This document shows, piece by piece, positions 37,501 through 46,140 of a stretch of 64,000 bases of DNA. Under the pieces are notes generated by a model. That model was not told the DNA's origin, did not search any database, and saw only the letters and a program-made list of their open reading frames with translations. The first letter of the stretch is position 1. Every line of letters begins with the position of its first letter. The position numbers and the translations under genes were made by a program. Source of the DNA: Caprimulgus europaeus (taxonomy: Eukaryota; Chordata; Aves; Caprimulgiformes; Caprimulgidae); the NCBI GenBank assembly GCA_907165065.1, contig OU015525.1, positions 30,508,037 through 30,572,036 on the forward strand, written 5' to 3'.

Positions 37501-39541
37501 TATAAGGTTTAAGTGAACAACATTTGGAAAAGGACTTAAATGGAGTTGTGGCTTATTGAAAATTCTGATCTGAATACCATCTTCAGTTTGTCACTTACTC
37601 CTGAAGGCAAGTAATTACATTTGAAAAATGCTTTCCCTGTTTGATGACTATTCTGAATACTGCAGGCTTAAACAGTGAAATAGCCAATAAAAATTAAATA
37701 ACTTGTATTTGGCTAAGACATCATGATGGGAAATTCTGTGTGACTAAAAACAAAATAAAAACTCATGAGTAGCAAAAAGGAATTTTATTTTTTAGTGCTT
37801 TTCTTAAAGATAGATTCAAAACAAAACACAACACTGCCACTTTCCCATACATTTAAAATTACTGAAAGTCAATCAAGTAATATCTGAAGTCTTAATGGAA
37901 AATAACTCCTGTGATTTTCTAGTTGTAAAAGTTACCAAATAAACCCATTGACCTCATTTAAGAAGTTCAGCTTGTCTGATGGGAATTGAACCCAAAATAA
38001 ATGGGTCTGTCTTTGGCCTTGTTAAAGTGGAATTTTGATGACCCAACAAGAATTAAGCATCTCTGGCCTTTACGCTCTAAAGGGCAGGTACTTAAATGTA
38101 TGTGAGGTAGGAGGGGACAACTGAACAGGGCATCAGACTTTAGACCTTTACATATCATGCTGGATTTGGCCCAAACATAGGCCAATAATCATGTTAGAGA
38201 ATACTGCTGAGGTATTACTTAAAATGCATGCATTAAAATAAAACTATAGAAACAATAATAGAGTAATTTAAAAAGAGGGTAAAGCACAGTAGTATCACTT
38301 TCAGCACAAAATTGTTCACAGGCTTTTTTTCAAATTCAAGTGGCAGCTTTCAACACTAAATTGATGTTTTCCACACAGAGCAATACTTCGGTGAAAAAAG
38401 TGTTTTTGATAATTTTACATGACCATATTCCCATTTGTAGCCAGGCTAGTAGGACTGCCAACTTGTGTTGCTGTTAATGAAAAATTACTACGTGTCTCTA
38501 TCATTAATAGGAAAATGTATTGTTTTGAAACTTAGTATGTGAGACTGAAGTTACAATTTGAAACTTGGGAAACAGTTGAAGAAATCTTTCTATCATCCCG
38601 ACCATCTTCCTTATGATTGTGTTTTGGTTATAATCCTTCTGCCATTTAGGCAAGACCTGTGTGGCTTAGATCACCTGTTTGTAATGTCTTACCTAAAGTC
38701 ACAGTCATTCCTCTCAGACTTGAATTTTGTAAAGCTACTAAATTGTGATGCAGCCAAGGGATAGAGTTTAGTTTAGGAATAAGCAGCTGGAGAAAAACAA
38801 AACAAAACAAACAAAAAAAAAAACCCCACAAAAAAACCAACAAAATAACACCAATGTTTAAATAGCTATCCAGTGCAAGCCCTGCATCTCTGTAGTAATA
38901 AAAGAAATGAGGCATGTAAGAGTGAGATTGATAAGTTCCCAGAAACTGCAAAGTTTAAAATGAAACAAGCAGCTCTTCAGTAATAAATGTTTGCAATATG
39001 GATTGGCGGTACTCTGTTCTTATTTGTTGTAGGGATTTGTCTCTGGGAAAAATGACTCGTCAAATGTCAGGAGAGGAAAGTGAGTGCAGTGGTGAGGTGG
39101 AGTCTTCTGCGGTAGAAGCAGACCAGGGTACCCTGGGTGAAGACAGCTGGTAAATACATTTTACTTATAAAATATTTTAGTTTTTCTTAAAGTATGTTTT
39201 TAAATGTTTGGTCTTGCATAAATTCTGAACAGCTGAGGAATTCAGCATTTTATTGTACCTCTCTGTAGCTATCCCATGTTTCATAAAGACCCTCAGGATA
39301 GGTAATTTTAGATCCGAAGTAAGTGATAAGTTGAACAAGCTTTCTAAATGTTTTGTGGATTGCAGGCATAAAATGACTATGGATAATCATATTAGTTTCC
39401 ATTTGACAAAGTTTATTGATCTGTTGTTGCAGCTCAGATAAAGAGAACCAAGAGGCATGCTGGACTGGCTCTTTGGCTGAAAATTCTGTACCAGAAATTG
39501 AAGTCGCTGAAGTAGCATATACTGCTGTTGAAGAAGAATAG
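16156..39541 (+). CDS. SNX16: SNX16, sorting nexin 16 (spliced gene, full coding span)
   Basis: Seven coding exons join in phase to give 346 residues, against 344 in human as I recall. SNX16 is a phosphoinositide-binding PX protein of early, late and recycling endosomes. It helps sort receptors such as EGFR and tubulates endosomal membrane. Residues 1-105 are a Ser-rich disordered head. The PX domain spans about 108-222. It carries the basic RRYTDF motif (R142-F147) that contacts PI3P, the proline loop PPKRW (166-170), and R183 of the LEDRQ helix. Residues 227-275 form a heptad-rich coiled coil ([12 protein letters not shown]...), which mediates self-association in the family. The tail is acidic and ends with the conserved EIEVAEVAY segment and then an acidic end. 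Every splice junction is GT-AG and every phase matches. The start was chosen because its Kozak context is strong and the N-terminus matches the family. Confidence in the identity is very high. Confidence 0.97.
16528..20402 (+). other. SNX16: SNX16 intron 2
   Basis: A 3.9-kb AT-rich intron from GTAAGT to ...ttccatgcag. It has a T/TTTG-rich low-complexity tract at about 18,571-18,648 and a poly(T) at about 18,466-18,479. No other feature is supported. Confidence 0.7.
20403..20489 (+). CDS. SNX16: SNX16 coding exon 3 (residues 125-153)
   Basis: The 87-nt exon starts after ...tgcag and ends AAG|GTGAGA, in phase 0 at both ends. It encodes [17 protein letters not shown] and then [12 protein letters not shown]. 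This is PX strands 2-3 plus the basic RRY(T/S)DF motif, whose first arginines bind the 3-phosphate of PI3P. Confidence 0.97.
20490..25549 (+). other. SNX16: SNX16 intron 3
   Basis: A 5.1-kb AT-rich intron. A slightly GC-richer stretch at about 23,515-23,830 resembles old repeat DNA but matches no family I can name. No gene or RNA is supported in it. Confidence 0.6.
25550..25698 (+). CDS. SNX16: SNX16 coding exon 4 (residues 154-203, split codon)
   Basis: The 149-nt exon starts after ...tgtttcag and ends AATTG|GTACGT, leaving two bases of codon 203. It encodes the PX proline-rich loop (LALPPKRWF) and the two following helices ([20 protein letters not shown]). The TG left over joins with T from exon 5 to give Cys203, as in the human ANC-LAVREF sequence. 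Confidence 0.97.
25699..30769 (+). other. SNX16: SNX16 intron 4
   Basis: A 5.1-kb AT-rich intron. A TA-rich microsatellite-like stretch lies at 30,241-30,292. A GC-richer patch at 28,560-28,800 is unassigned. The acceptor (tttggttaag) is unusual because a better-looking ttgcag lies 7 bases further on, inside the exon. Confidence 0.65.
30241..30292. repeat. TA-rich simple repeat
   Basis: Alternating T and A with interruptions (tatatattatatatataaacatatactgtatatata). Imperfect dinucleotide microsatellite inside SNX16 intron 4. Confidence 0.7.
30770..30839 (+). CDS. SNX16: SNX16 coding exon 5 (residues 203-226)
   Basis: The 70-nt exon uses the acceptor ttaag|TCTTGCAG and the donor AGCAGG|GTAAGT. 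One base completes Cys203 and 23 codons follow, [23 protein letters not shown] (positions 204-226), the end of the PX domain. Using the internal CAG instead would drop 7 nt and break the frame. The upstream acceptor is therefore the one that makes SNX16. Confidence 0.95.
31905..32703 (-). mobile_element. CR1 LINE, antisense, 3' part before LTR insertion
   Basis: The + strand shows the reverse complement of the CR1 3' end ('ggttggaagggacctcttgagatcatctagtccaacc' near 31,920-31,957). From about 32,300 it jumps into antisense ORF2 sequence ('ccatggacttacatatgtccggtttg', 'ttccctcatcttccttttgttgattatgtgtttgtagaa'), which shows an internal deletion. CR1 identity stops at ...ctttcacatgc (32,703) and resumes at 33,951, so this and the next CR1 block are one old insertion. 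Confidence 0.88.
32704..33950. mobile_element. LTR insertion nested in a CR1 (solo-LTR-like), with 5-bp TSD
   Basis: A 1,247-bp block interrupts an otherwise continuous antisense CR1. It begins TGTTGCG and ends TTCCACA, giving TG...CA termini. It is flanked by CATGC (32,699-32,703) and CGTGC (33,951-33,955), a 5-bp target duplication with one transition. Joining the flanks restores continuous CR1 sequence. The TG/CA ends and 5-bp duplication fit an endogenous retroviral LTR of ERVL type. No retroviral coding domains are visible, so it is best read as a solo LTR, although its length is large for one. It contains a diverged internal duplication (32,851-32,950 versus 33,014-33,104). Orientation is unresolved. 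Confidence 0.65.
32851..33104 (+). repeat. Diverged tandem duplication inside the LTR
   Basis: GACTCACTCGATAGTGCGCT at 32,851 recurs as GATTCACTCGATAGTGCCCT at 33,014. Further matches follow downstream in the same order ('ggactctcacggc' versus 'gggctttcacggcc', 'ggtgtccagtggg' versus 'ggtgcccagtgag'). The offset is about 163 bp and both copies have diverged. Confidence 0.7.
33951..34365 (-). mobile_element. CR1 LINE, antisense, continuation after LTR insertion
   Basis: The sequence resumes with 'ccttgccagattcagctcctgg' and runs through antisense CR1 ORF phrases ('gagttccttgctcatccatgcagccctcctg', 'ggtggtgatccttgaatat', 'ctgggctgctcttccctccagg'). It loses similarity after 'ggatcctgaactcc' near 34,360. 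Confidence 0.85.
34751..34781. repeat. T/C homopolymer tract
   Basis: T14 CC T4 C T10 low-complexity stretch in SNX16 intron 5, adjacent to the unassigned patch at 34,795-35,110. Confidence 0.8.
36646..36782 (+). CDS. SNX16: SNX16 coding exon 6 (residues 227-272, coiled coil)
   Basis: The 137-nt exon starts after ...ttttag and ends ATTAG|GTATGT with two bases of codon 272. It encodes most of the coiled coil (starting [18 protein letters not shown], ending HIDAIERRI). Leucine and isoleucine are spaced in heptads between charged residues. Confidence 0.96.
36783..39032 (+). other. SNX16: SNX16 intron 6
   Basis: A 2.25-kb AT-rich intron with an A/CA-rich low-complexity tract at 38,792-38,850. 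Nothing else is supported. Confidence 0.7.
38792..38850. repeat. A-rich low-complexity tract
   Basis: Runs of A interrupted by single C (aaaacaaaacaaaacaaacaaa...) ending in accccacaaaaaaaccaac. Simple low-complexity DNA in intron 6. Confidence 0.75.
39033..39149 (+). CDS. SNX16: SNX16 coding exon 7 (residues 272-311)
   Basis: The 117-nt exon starts after ...ttgttgtag and ends AGCTG|GTAAAT. It encodes the end of the coiled coil and an acidic, Ser-rich tail ([20 protein letters not shown]...). The tail is the least conserved part of SNX16. The two leftover bases TG join C of exon 8 to give Cys311. Confidence 0.94.
39433..39541 (+). CDS. SNX16: SNX16 final coding exon 8 (residues 311-346, stop)
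   Basis: The 109-nt coding part starts after ...ttgttgcag and encodes [20 protein letters not shown] followed by [15 protein letters not shown] and TAG at 39,539-39,541. The EIEVAEVAY segment is the conserved SNX16 C-terminus. A KEN tripeptide at residues 314-316 resembles an APC/C degron, but function is not implied without evidence. Confidence 0.96.
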
Positions 39542-41275
39542 ATCAGTAGCAGCTGCTTTTACCTGGGAAAGGTTCATGTTTGTGACACACTCTGTGGGTA
39601 GAGGCATAGAGTAGCTGTGAAGAAATTACAGCAAAGAGCAAGAATGCACATGTTGAATGTTTACATAAATCCTTACAAATTATTAATGTAAGAAATATAC
39701 CCAGTGCTGCTTTGATTTCAGTTTTTATGTAGCCTTTATAAATTTAATATATTAAAGTTTAATAAGGGCTAAAATCAGCTAAGGTTTAGATAGTGTACAC
39801 ACACAATTTGGCTGAGTTTCCTCGCAGAGTGGCGAAAAGTTCACATTAAATCGCCAAACGCACCTAACTAGCATATCATATGTTGCCACTGATGTGACAC
39901 ATTTGATGTGTTCATCTGTTTGGTATTTGTGTTTTCATTATTCTTATAGTCATAAATTAATGCTTGTTGAAGTAAAAATGGACTCATCTTACATTTAATA
40001 GGAGTGTAGAATGTGTTGGTTTTTAAATTGTAAAGTTGAATATTTCTCTGGAAATTTTAATGCAATACAATAGGAAAATTTACAGTACCAAGAGAAAAGT
40101 ACTTATGAAACAGGATTATAGTTGGACATTTTAAAATAAAGGGTCATTTTTGCTGAAGGAACTAATATGAGACCCCCAAAACACTGTGTTTTTTCATCCC
40201 AAGATAGCATGCTGTAATACTTTCTGTTCGGTAATGCTGCTTTTAAAATCTGGGATACCTTTGCTACATACCCATGTAACAATAAAATCTGTGAGTTTGC
40301 CTTTTACTTGGAACACTACCTCTTACCATCTTGCTAATACATTCATGTTTGTTTAAAAATATTCTAGATTATAAGGAGATGATTGAAAGTCTTGTAAAGA
40401 AGCCATATTTTTTCCTGCACAGTTCATAACTAGATTGAATCTAGTTGCAATGTATTTTTGTTTCAATATATTGTACACATGGGGATGTTGCTCCATATGT
40501 TCTATAGCCTATTTTTCAAAATGTATTAAGACAGGAGATGCACTTTATAATTAAGACTCCGTTGTGCCAAGTTCAGTTGGCTAATTGGTTGAGAAAGGGG
40601 AGCTGCAGGGAAAGGATTATTGTAGTGCCTTTTTGTATTTTACTTGTTCATTACTGCAGAATTTTGTTACAGTTCTCTGGGTCAGCTCTGTGGAATCTTT
40701 GATACAGCTTGTTTCTGTTCTTCCCTTATTTACTGGAAGTGCCTTGTTTTATTCTGTTTTTCCAATAGGAAGAATGCTGTTTTGTTTTAATCTTTTTTTC
40801 ACCATAAACCGCCCACATCGTTGTTTAATGTTGTCAATATGCAGTGTCTTTGTGCTGGAGTTTTCAAAGGGAGCTTTGTACTTCAGGCTGTGCATACAAT
40901 GACCTCTATGCAGAACTGTATAAAACTTGGTGAAATAAAACTACCAACAAAACACCTGTCTTCTCTTTTTCCATTCTAGGAAAAAAAATGTTCAATGCCT
41001 TGTCTGGTAAAAGGATAAAAATACTATTAGAAAGAGACATTTCTTACCTCAGTGATTTCCTACAGTTAGTCAACTCTTGGTCTAAGTTCTAAGTTTTGTA
41101 CCAAAAATTGTCTGCATGAAAATGAATGCAAATTCTTTAATGAGACACCAGAAAACTTACTGTACTTCTGTTGAAGATTAAAATAAAAAAGGAACTGTTT
41201 TGGGTTTTTTTATATTCTTAATGAAACCTCGTAGATGTTGAGTGAACTCAATAAACTTTTGACGCCTTTTTGAAA
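39542..41275 (+). other. SNX16: SNX16 3' UTR and candidate poly(A) sites
   Basis: The AT-rich 3' UTR follows the stop. AATAAA hexamers occur at 40,281-40,286, 40,934-40,939 and 41,250-41,255. The one at 40,934 is followed by a run of U-rich DNA ('ctgtcttctctttttcc'), which suits cleavage near 40,955. The one at 41,250 has T-rich sequence close behind. Which is used cannot be told from sequence. Confidence 0.6.
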
Positions 41276-44200
41276 ATTCATTTAATCTTTTGTCAGATGT
41301 CACTTACATACTTGAAAATAAGGTTGAACTGTGTATATTGAAATAGTGTTAGGTTTATGACTATAAATGTTTTAAAAAATCTTGAAACGTTGTTGGGACA
41401 TACGTGCTAGGAATTTCTACTTCAGGTAAATGGGCAAATCTAGTCCTTAATGAAAGCATAATATAAAAATTTACAATTTAGTAATGAGAGGGCAAAGGAA
41501 TGGAGATTTTGTTGTGCTCTGTCTTTAAAGTTTGTAAGATATTTTGCTGACCCAAAATGTTTAGTATCGCATGAATAGGTATTTTAGTTTAATTAAAAAT
41601 TTGGGTCCCCCTAAACTAAGCTGAAAAATGTGACATTGTTCATCAGCCATGTTGTATCACTTGGCCTGTGTTACTTGTTAATGAGTGGTTGCTCCCCTAA
41701 GGGACATGCAGAATTTGAGGTGTACAACCATGGGGGTCTTGAGCATCCTGATGGACATGACTTCCAAGTCTGTCCCATATTTAATTTTTTTCTTGTGTAC
41801 TTGCTTCTATTCTGGCACTATTTTCCACCCATTTCCTTCTTATTTCACTCACTGCTATAATTTTAGTACAGAAGAAGTCGATTTTCAATTATTTCATTCA
41901 TGAGAATTTGATCGTGGAATTCTGTGCTCTTCAGAATGAGCAGAGGAGTATTCAAACTGGAATTGGAGCAGAGTGAACTAATTACAAGGATTGGAACCAG
42001 TAATGCTTTGTTCTTTTCTGTTGTAGTTAAATCATTCTAAATGTAATTGTCTTAATACTTCAGCCAGTGATTTGCAATGTTTGTATTTTTTTCCCCTGGT
42101 TTTTAGATTTCAATACATTGTACCCAGCTAAATCTTACTAGGGTTTTGCTGGGTTTTATATACTACATGTTAATTCTGCAGGAGTTTTGCACTTGCAGTC
42201 TGCCCACGCCACTTCTCTGCATTTGATTTGTGTGCTTCTAAATCAATTAAAATGCTGACTGCTCTTGAATCAAGTCAGTCCCTATAAAACTCCCACTTCA
42301 TACCTTTCCCACTGTGGTGACCATTAGCTACTGTGACTATAATGGCCCCTTTGAACTGGCTCAAGGAAGGGAGCAAATTCAGTAATTCACAAAGCTGCAC
42401 CTGACCACTGTAGGAGTAGCCTATGCTGTGTGTTTTCCCAATAGGCTGCTCTCCTCACCTCTTTGTGTCAAGCATCTCTTTGTTGCTCTAGGGGATCATA
42501 GTTGCGGAGAAAAGGGACGTGGAAAGCTTTTGTTCTAGGTTGTATGTCTGTCCCAAATTGGTTTTACACTACACATCTCATTAGGCCACTAAGTAGTTTG
42601 ATTTTTTTTTCTCTGCAGTTTCTATTCCTTCATTGAAATGGAACTATAGAGCAGTAGCAATTATCCTGCCAGAAATTTGTGTTTCTGGTAGAACTGATAC
42701 AAGTGCAACTTTCTATAGGAAGTTTTGTGTGGGTTGGTTTCTGGAGGTTTTTTCCCCTATGCTATAGCAGGCTCCAGTACACACTGGGAGAGGAATTCTG
42801 AAGAGTTATGCTTACGTTGCTGCTGCTGCCATCAGGTTTTTTAAGAAATACGAGATAATGCCATAGTCCAAGGTCGTGAATCACCAAGGAAGGGAAGAAT
42901 CCTGTAGGAAACTCCCTTTATGGAATACTAGGTCTAAAGGTCTTTCTTCCTTTCATTCCCTTATGTATTTCAATTAAGTCTTTGTCCTAGAGATCAGTAT
43001 ATTTGAATTTCTAGACAGGTCCAGCATTCAAAACTAGATAGGTAATTTTCCTATAAGGGATGCTAGGATAATTGATCCATGTCCTCATATCCGTGTTTCT
43101 TTGTCTGAACTTGGAGTACTGATAATACAGCTGTCTCCGGAAGATGTCTCTTCTAAACGGTTTGTATTCTGGGTGAGTAGCCAATGTACTGACCAGAGGA
43201 GGTTTTTGTTCTACATTTTGATTTTTTTAATCTTCATCACTTTTTTAATGCATAGGATCTTAACTTCCGAGCTGAAAGAAAAGATGAGAGAGAAAGTGAA
43301 AAAGACAGAGGAGATCAGAGGGGATTGCCTTGTCCACAGTTTAGACTTGAGGATTTTTCTCCTTTGAAAGTGAAAATTGGTTCAATCATTTGCTAACAAG
43401 AATCACTTCTCCACTAAACTTTAGTTTCTGTGTTGTGAGTGGTTTAGGTTCTGTGTTATCTTAACCCATTCAGGAACATCCTTCTAATGTTTCTTCTTCC
43501 ACAGTGCTGGCGTTTCTTTGCAACCCCATGTTGTGCTAACCTTTATCCTAGTCTTGTTTCAAAGGGCAATGTTTTGTACTTGGTCTTTTTCAGGTTGTGC
43601 ATTGCAAGGAAAACAAACAGAGATAAAGCTTTTGGTAAATGCTTTCAGTCTTCCAAAGTTTGAAGATATCTTTTGTTATCAGCTGCAACTGTACAGATTT
43701 GGAAGAGTGGAAAGGTGGGAAAATGCAGTCCTTTATTTTAAACAAAAGACAATTAGGATATTCTTACCTTGTAATAGATAGAAGTGACAAAGTAATTACA
43801 TCCGCACTTATGAGTAATTCTGACTGTTGCCCATTTCTATACTGCTGTTGGTTTATAGGTAATTCTCCAGTTGGGTGTCCTGAGTGTTATACTGGAATAG
43901 GAACTATATCTTTCTAAATTTCTCCTTGGGTTGATGAATTCAGAACCATTTTGATGTTTGTTCCGGAGCCAGGAGAAGGCTGTCATGAGATGTGTCTAAG
44001 CATAACCCCATACATCACATACAAAGCATCTTTTTTTATTTCTGGTGGGCACATTTTAAAGCTCCAAACTGCAGTTTTATCCAGCATCATCACAATAAAC
44101 TGATGCTAGCATTGAAGGATCCTGTTTAACGAGGGTCAGAGTTACGTTTCAGCTGCCCAGAGCACAGGATGTGCACAGGAGGATGGTTCTGAAAGACAGG

Positions 44201-44855
44201 CCTTTTTCACTGTCATTTAGAGGTAACAAGAAGGCTGAAGGAGCTATGCAAATGCCCAAAGTTACCAAGTCCTCAAAAGTAAATCTGTGTAGCTGGATAA
44301 ATCATTAAACCTGATGTGTAGGTCATTTTTACTTAACAGATACTGAGAATTTTTTAGCATTAAGTCTTCCTACAGTGGAGCAGCACCTGACACTAAAATT
44401 ACAATTCAAGAAAGTTAATGATGTTCTAGCAGAACTGGCAAAGCTTCTCTTTCTCTTTTTATACCTTTAAGCTCCAACTGAAAGGCATAAAAGTAGTCTG
44501 CAACACATTTGTCTCCTGTGCAACCCAGATCCTTACTCTCTGTCCATTTGTGTGACTTGTGCCTTTCTGTCTCATCAAGGGTATCACAGGGCACCAGCTA
44601 GGGACCAGCCCAGGTGGAAGTTCTGCTATTGCTTGTAAAGATTCCAAACTGCAAGCAGGGCAGCATGGCTCTGCAGAAAGAGGAGACTTGGAAGTGGGAG
44701 TGGTAAACCAGAGTAATAATTTCAGTCCAGTCCTCTAAAAGTGCTGTCACTGCAAGCTGGAGCTGAACCCTTTGGCTTCAGGAGACAACAATATGCATCA
44801 TGAGAGAAGAGATCACGCCCCTACAGTGCAGAAACCATCTGCGTGGGTCTTGCCT
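41276..44855. other. Intergenic DNA between SNX16 and CHMP4C
   Basis: AT-rich DNA with no recognisable exon or repeat family. Short open frames (for example 43,101-43,367) lack domain features and splice context. Confidence 0.5.
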
Positions 44856-44933
44856 GCCAGTGGATGCTGTGGCTCATCTGATTAAAGCACTAGCCTAATA
44901 CATGGGATTCTGGGTCCAACTCTCAGCACTGGC
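44856..44933 (+). repeat. tRNA-like sequence, Ile(AAT)-type; possible tRNA-derived SINE head or tRNA pseudogene
   Basis: An A-box-like TGGCTCATCTG lies at 44,870-44,880 and a decayed B-box-like GGTCCAACTCT at 44,913-44,923, at the spacing found in tRNA genes. A T arm folds as CTGGG (44,910-44,914), loop TCCAACT, CTCAG (44,922-44,926). A 7-nt loop CTAATAC (44,895-44,901) presents anticodon AAT. CACTGGC (44,927-44,933) pairs perfectly with GCCAGTG (44,856-44,862), leaving a 7-nt excess in the 5' part. The anticodon stem is poorly paired, so it is not a working tRNA. tRNA-Ile-derived SINEs mobilised by CR1 are known in songbirds, and a CR1 block follows within 50 bp. A link to that family is inference. 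Confidence 0.4.
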
Positions 44934-44979
44934 TGTCTCAACTGTCTTAAGGGAAGTCAACAGGTTCTGCACAACTTTT

Positions 44980-46140
44980 TGTTAAGACTGTGGATGTTGT
45001 CTACCTAGACTTTAGAAAAGCCTTTGACATTTCCCACAGCATTCTCCTGCAGAAACTATCTGCTCATGGCTTGGATAGCTGTACTCTTCACTGGGTAAAA
45101 AATTGTCAGGATGGCCAGGCCCAAAGAGTGGTGCTGAATGTAGTTGAATCCAGTTGTCAGCCAGCCACAAGTGGTGTTCCCCAGGGCTCAGTTTTGGGGC
45201 CAGTTCTGTTTAACACCTTTATCAGCTATCTAGACAAGGGGATCAAGTGCACACTCAGGAAATTTGCAGATAACACCAAGTTGGGCAGGAGTGCTAATCT
45301 GCTTGAGGGGCAGGAAGGCTCTGCAGAGGGATCTGGACAGGCTTTGTCCATGGACTGAGGCCAATTGTATGAGATTGAACAAGACCAAGTGCCAGGTCCT
45401 GCATGTGGGTCAAAACAACCCTGTGCAATGCTATAGGCTTGGGGAAGAGTGGCTGGAAAGCTGCCTGGTGGAAAAGGACCTGGGGGTGTTGGCCAACACC
45501 CAGCTGAACATGAGCCAGCAGTGTGCCCAGGTGACCAAGAAGGCCAACAGCATCCTGGTCTGTATCAGAAACAGTGTGGCCAGCAGGAGTAGGGAAGTGA
45601 TTGTGCCCCTGTACTCAGCACTGGTGAGGCTGCAGCTCGAGTGCTGTGTTCAGTTTTGGGCCCCTCGCTACAAGAAAGACATTGAGGTGCTGGAGTGTGT
45701 CCAAAGAAGGGCAACAAAGCTGGTGAGGGGCCTGGAGCACAAGTCATATGAAGAGTGGCTGAGGGAACTGGGGTTTTTTAGTCTGGAGAAAAGGAGGCTG
45801 AGAGGTGACCTTATCACTCTATACAACACCTGAAAGGAGGTTGTAGCAAGGTGGGTGTCAGTCTCTTCTCCCAGGTAACAAGCAATAGGACAAGAGGGAA
45901 TGGCCTCAAGTTGCACCAGGGGAGGTTTAGATGGGATATCTGAAAAAAATTATTCACTGAAAGGGTTACCAAGCATTGGAACAGGCTGCCCAGGGAAGTG
46001 GTTGAGTCACCAGCACTGGTGGTTTTTAAAAGACCTGTAGGTGTGGTGCTTAGAGACATGTTGAGTGGTGGATTTGGCAGTGTTACAGTTGGACTCAATG
46101 ATTTTAAAGGTCTTTTCCAAAAAAAATCTGCAATTCAGGA
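44980..46140 (+). mobile_element. CR1 LINE fragment, sense, with reverse transcriptase remnants
   Basis: A 5'-truncated CR1 in sense orientation. From 44,990 the frame reads [13 protein letters not shown] (reverse transcriptase motif A), then [15 protein letters not shown] (motif B) and FADNTKL (motif C region, where FADD is expected, so the second catalytic Asp is replaced by Asn). A frameshift near 45,290-45,350 moves the reading to the frame that continues to 45,833 with the usual CR1 C-terminal phrases ([36 protein letters not shown]). The 3' UTR ends in a decayed CR1 tail near 46,100-46,140. It is inactive: frameshifted, stop-bearing and catalytically altered. Confidence 0.92.
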
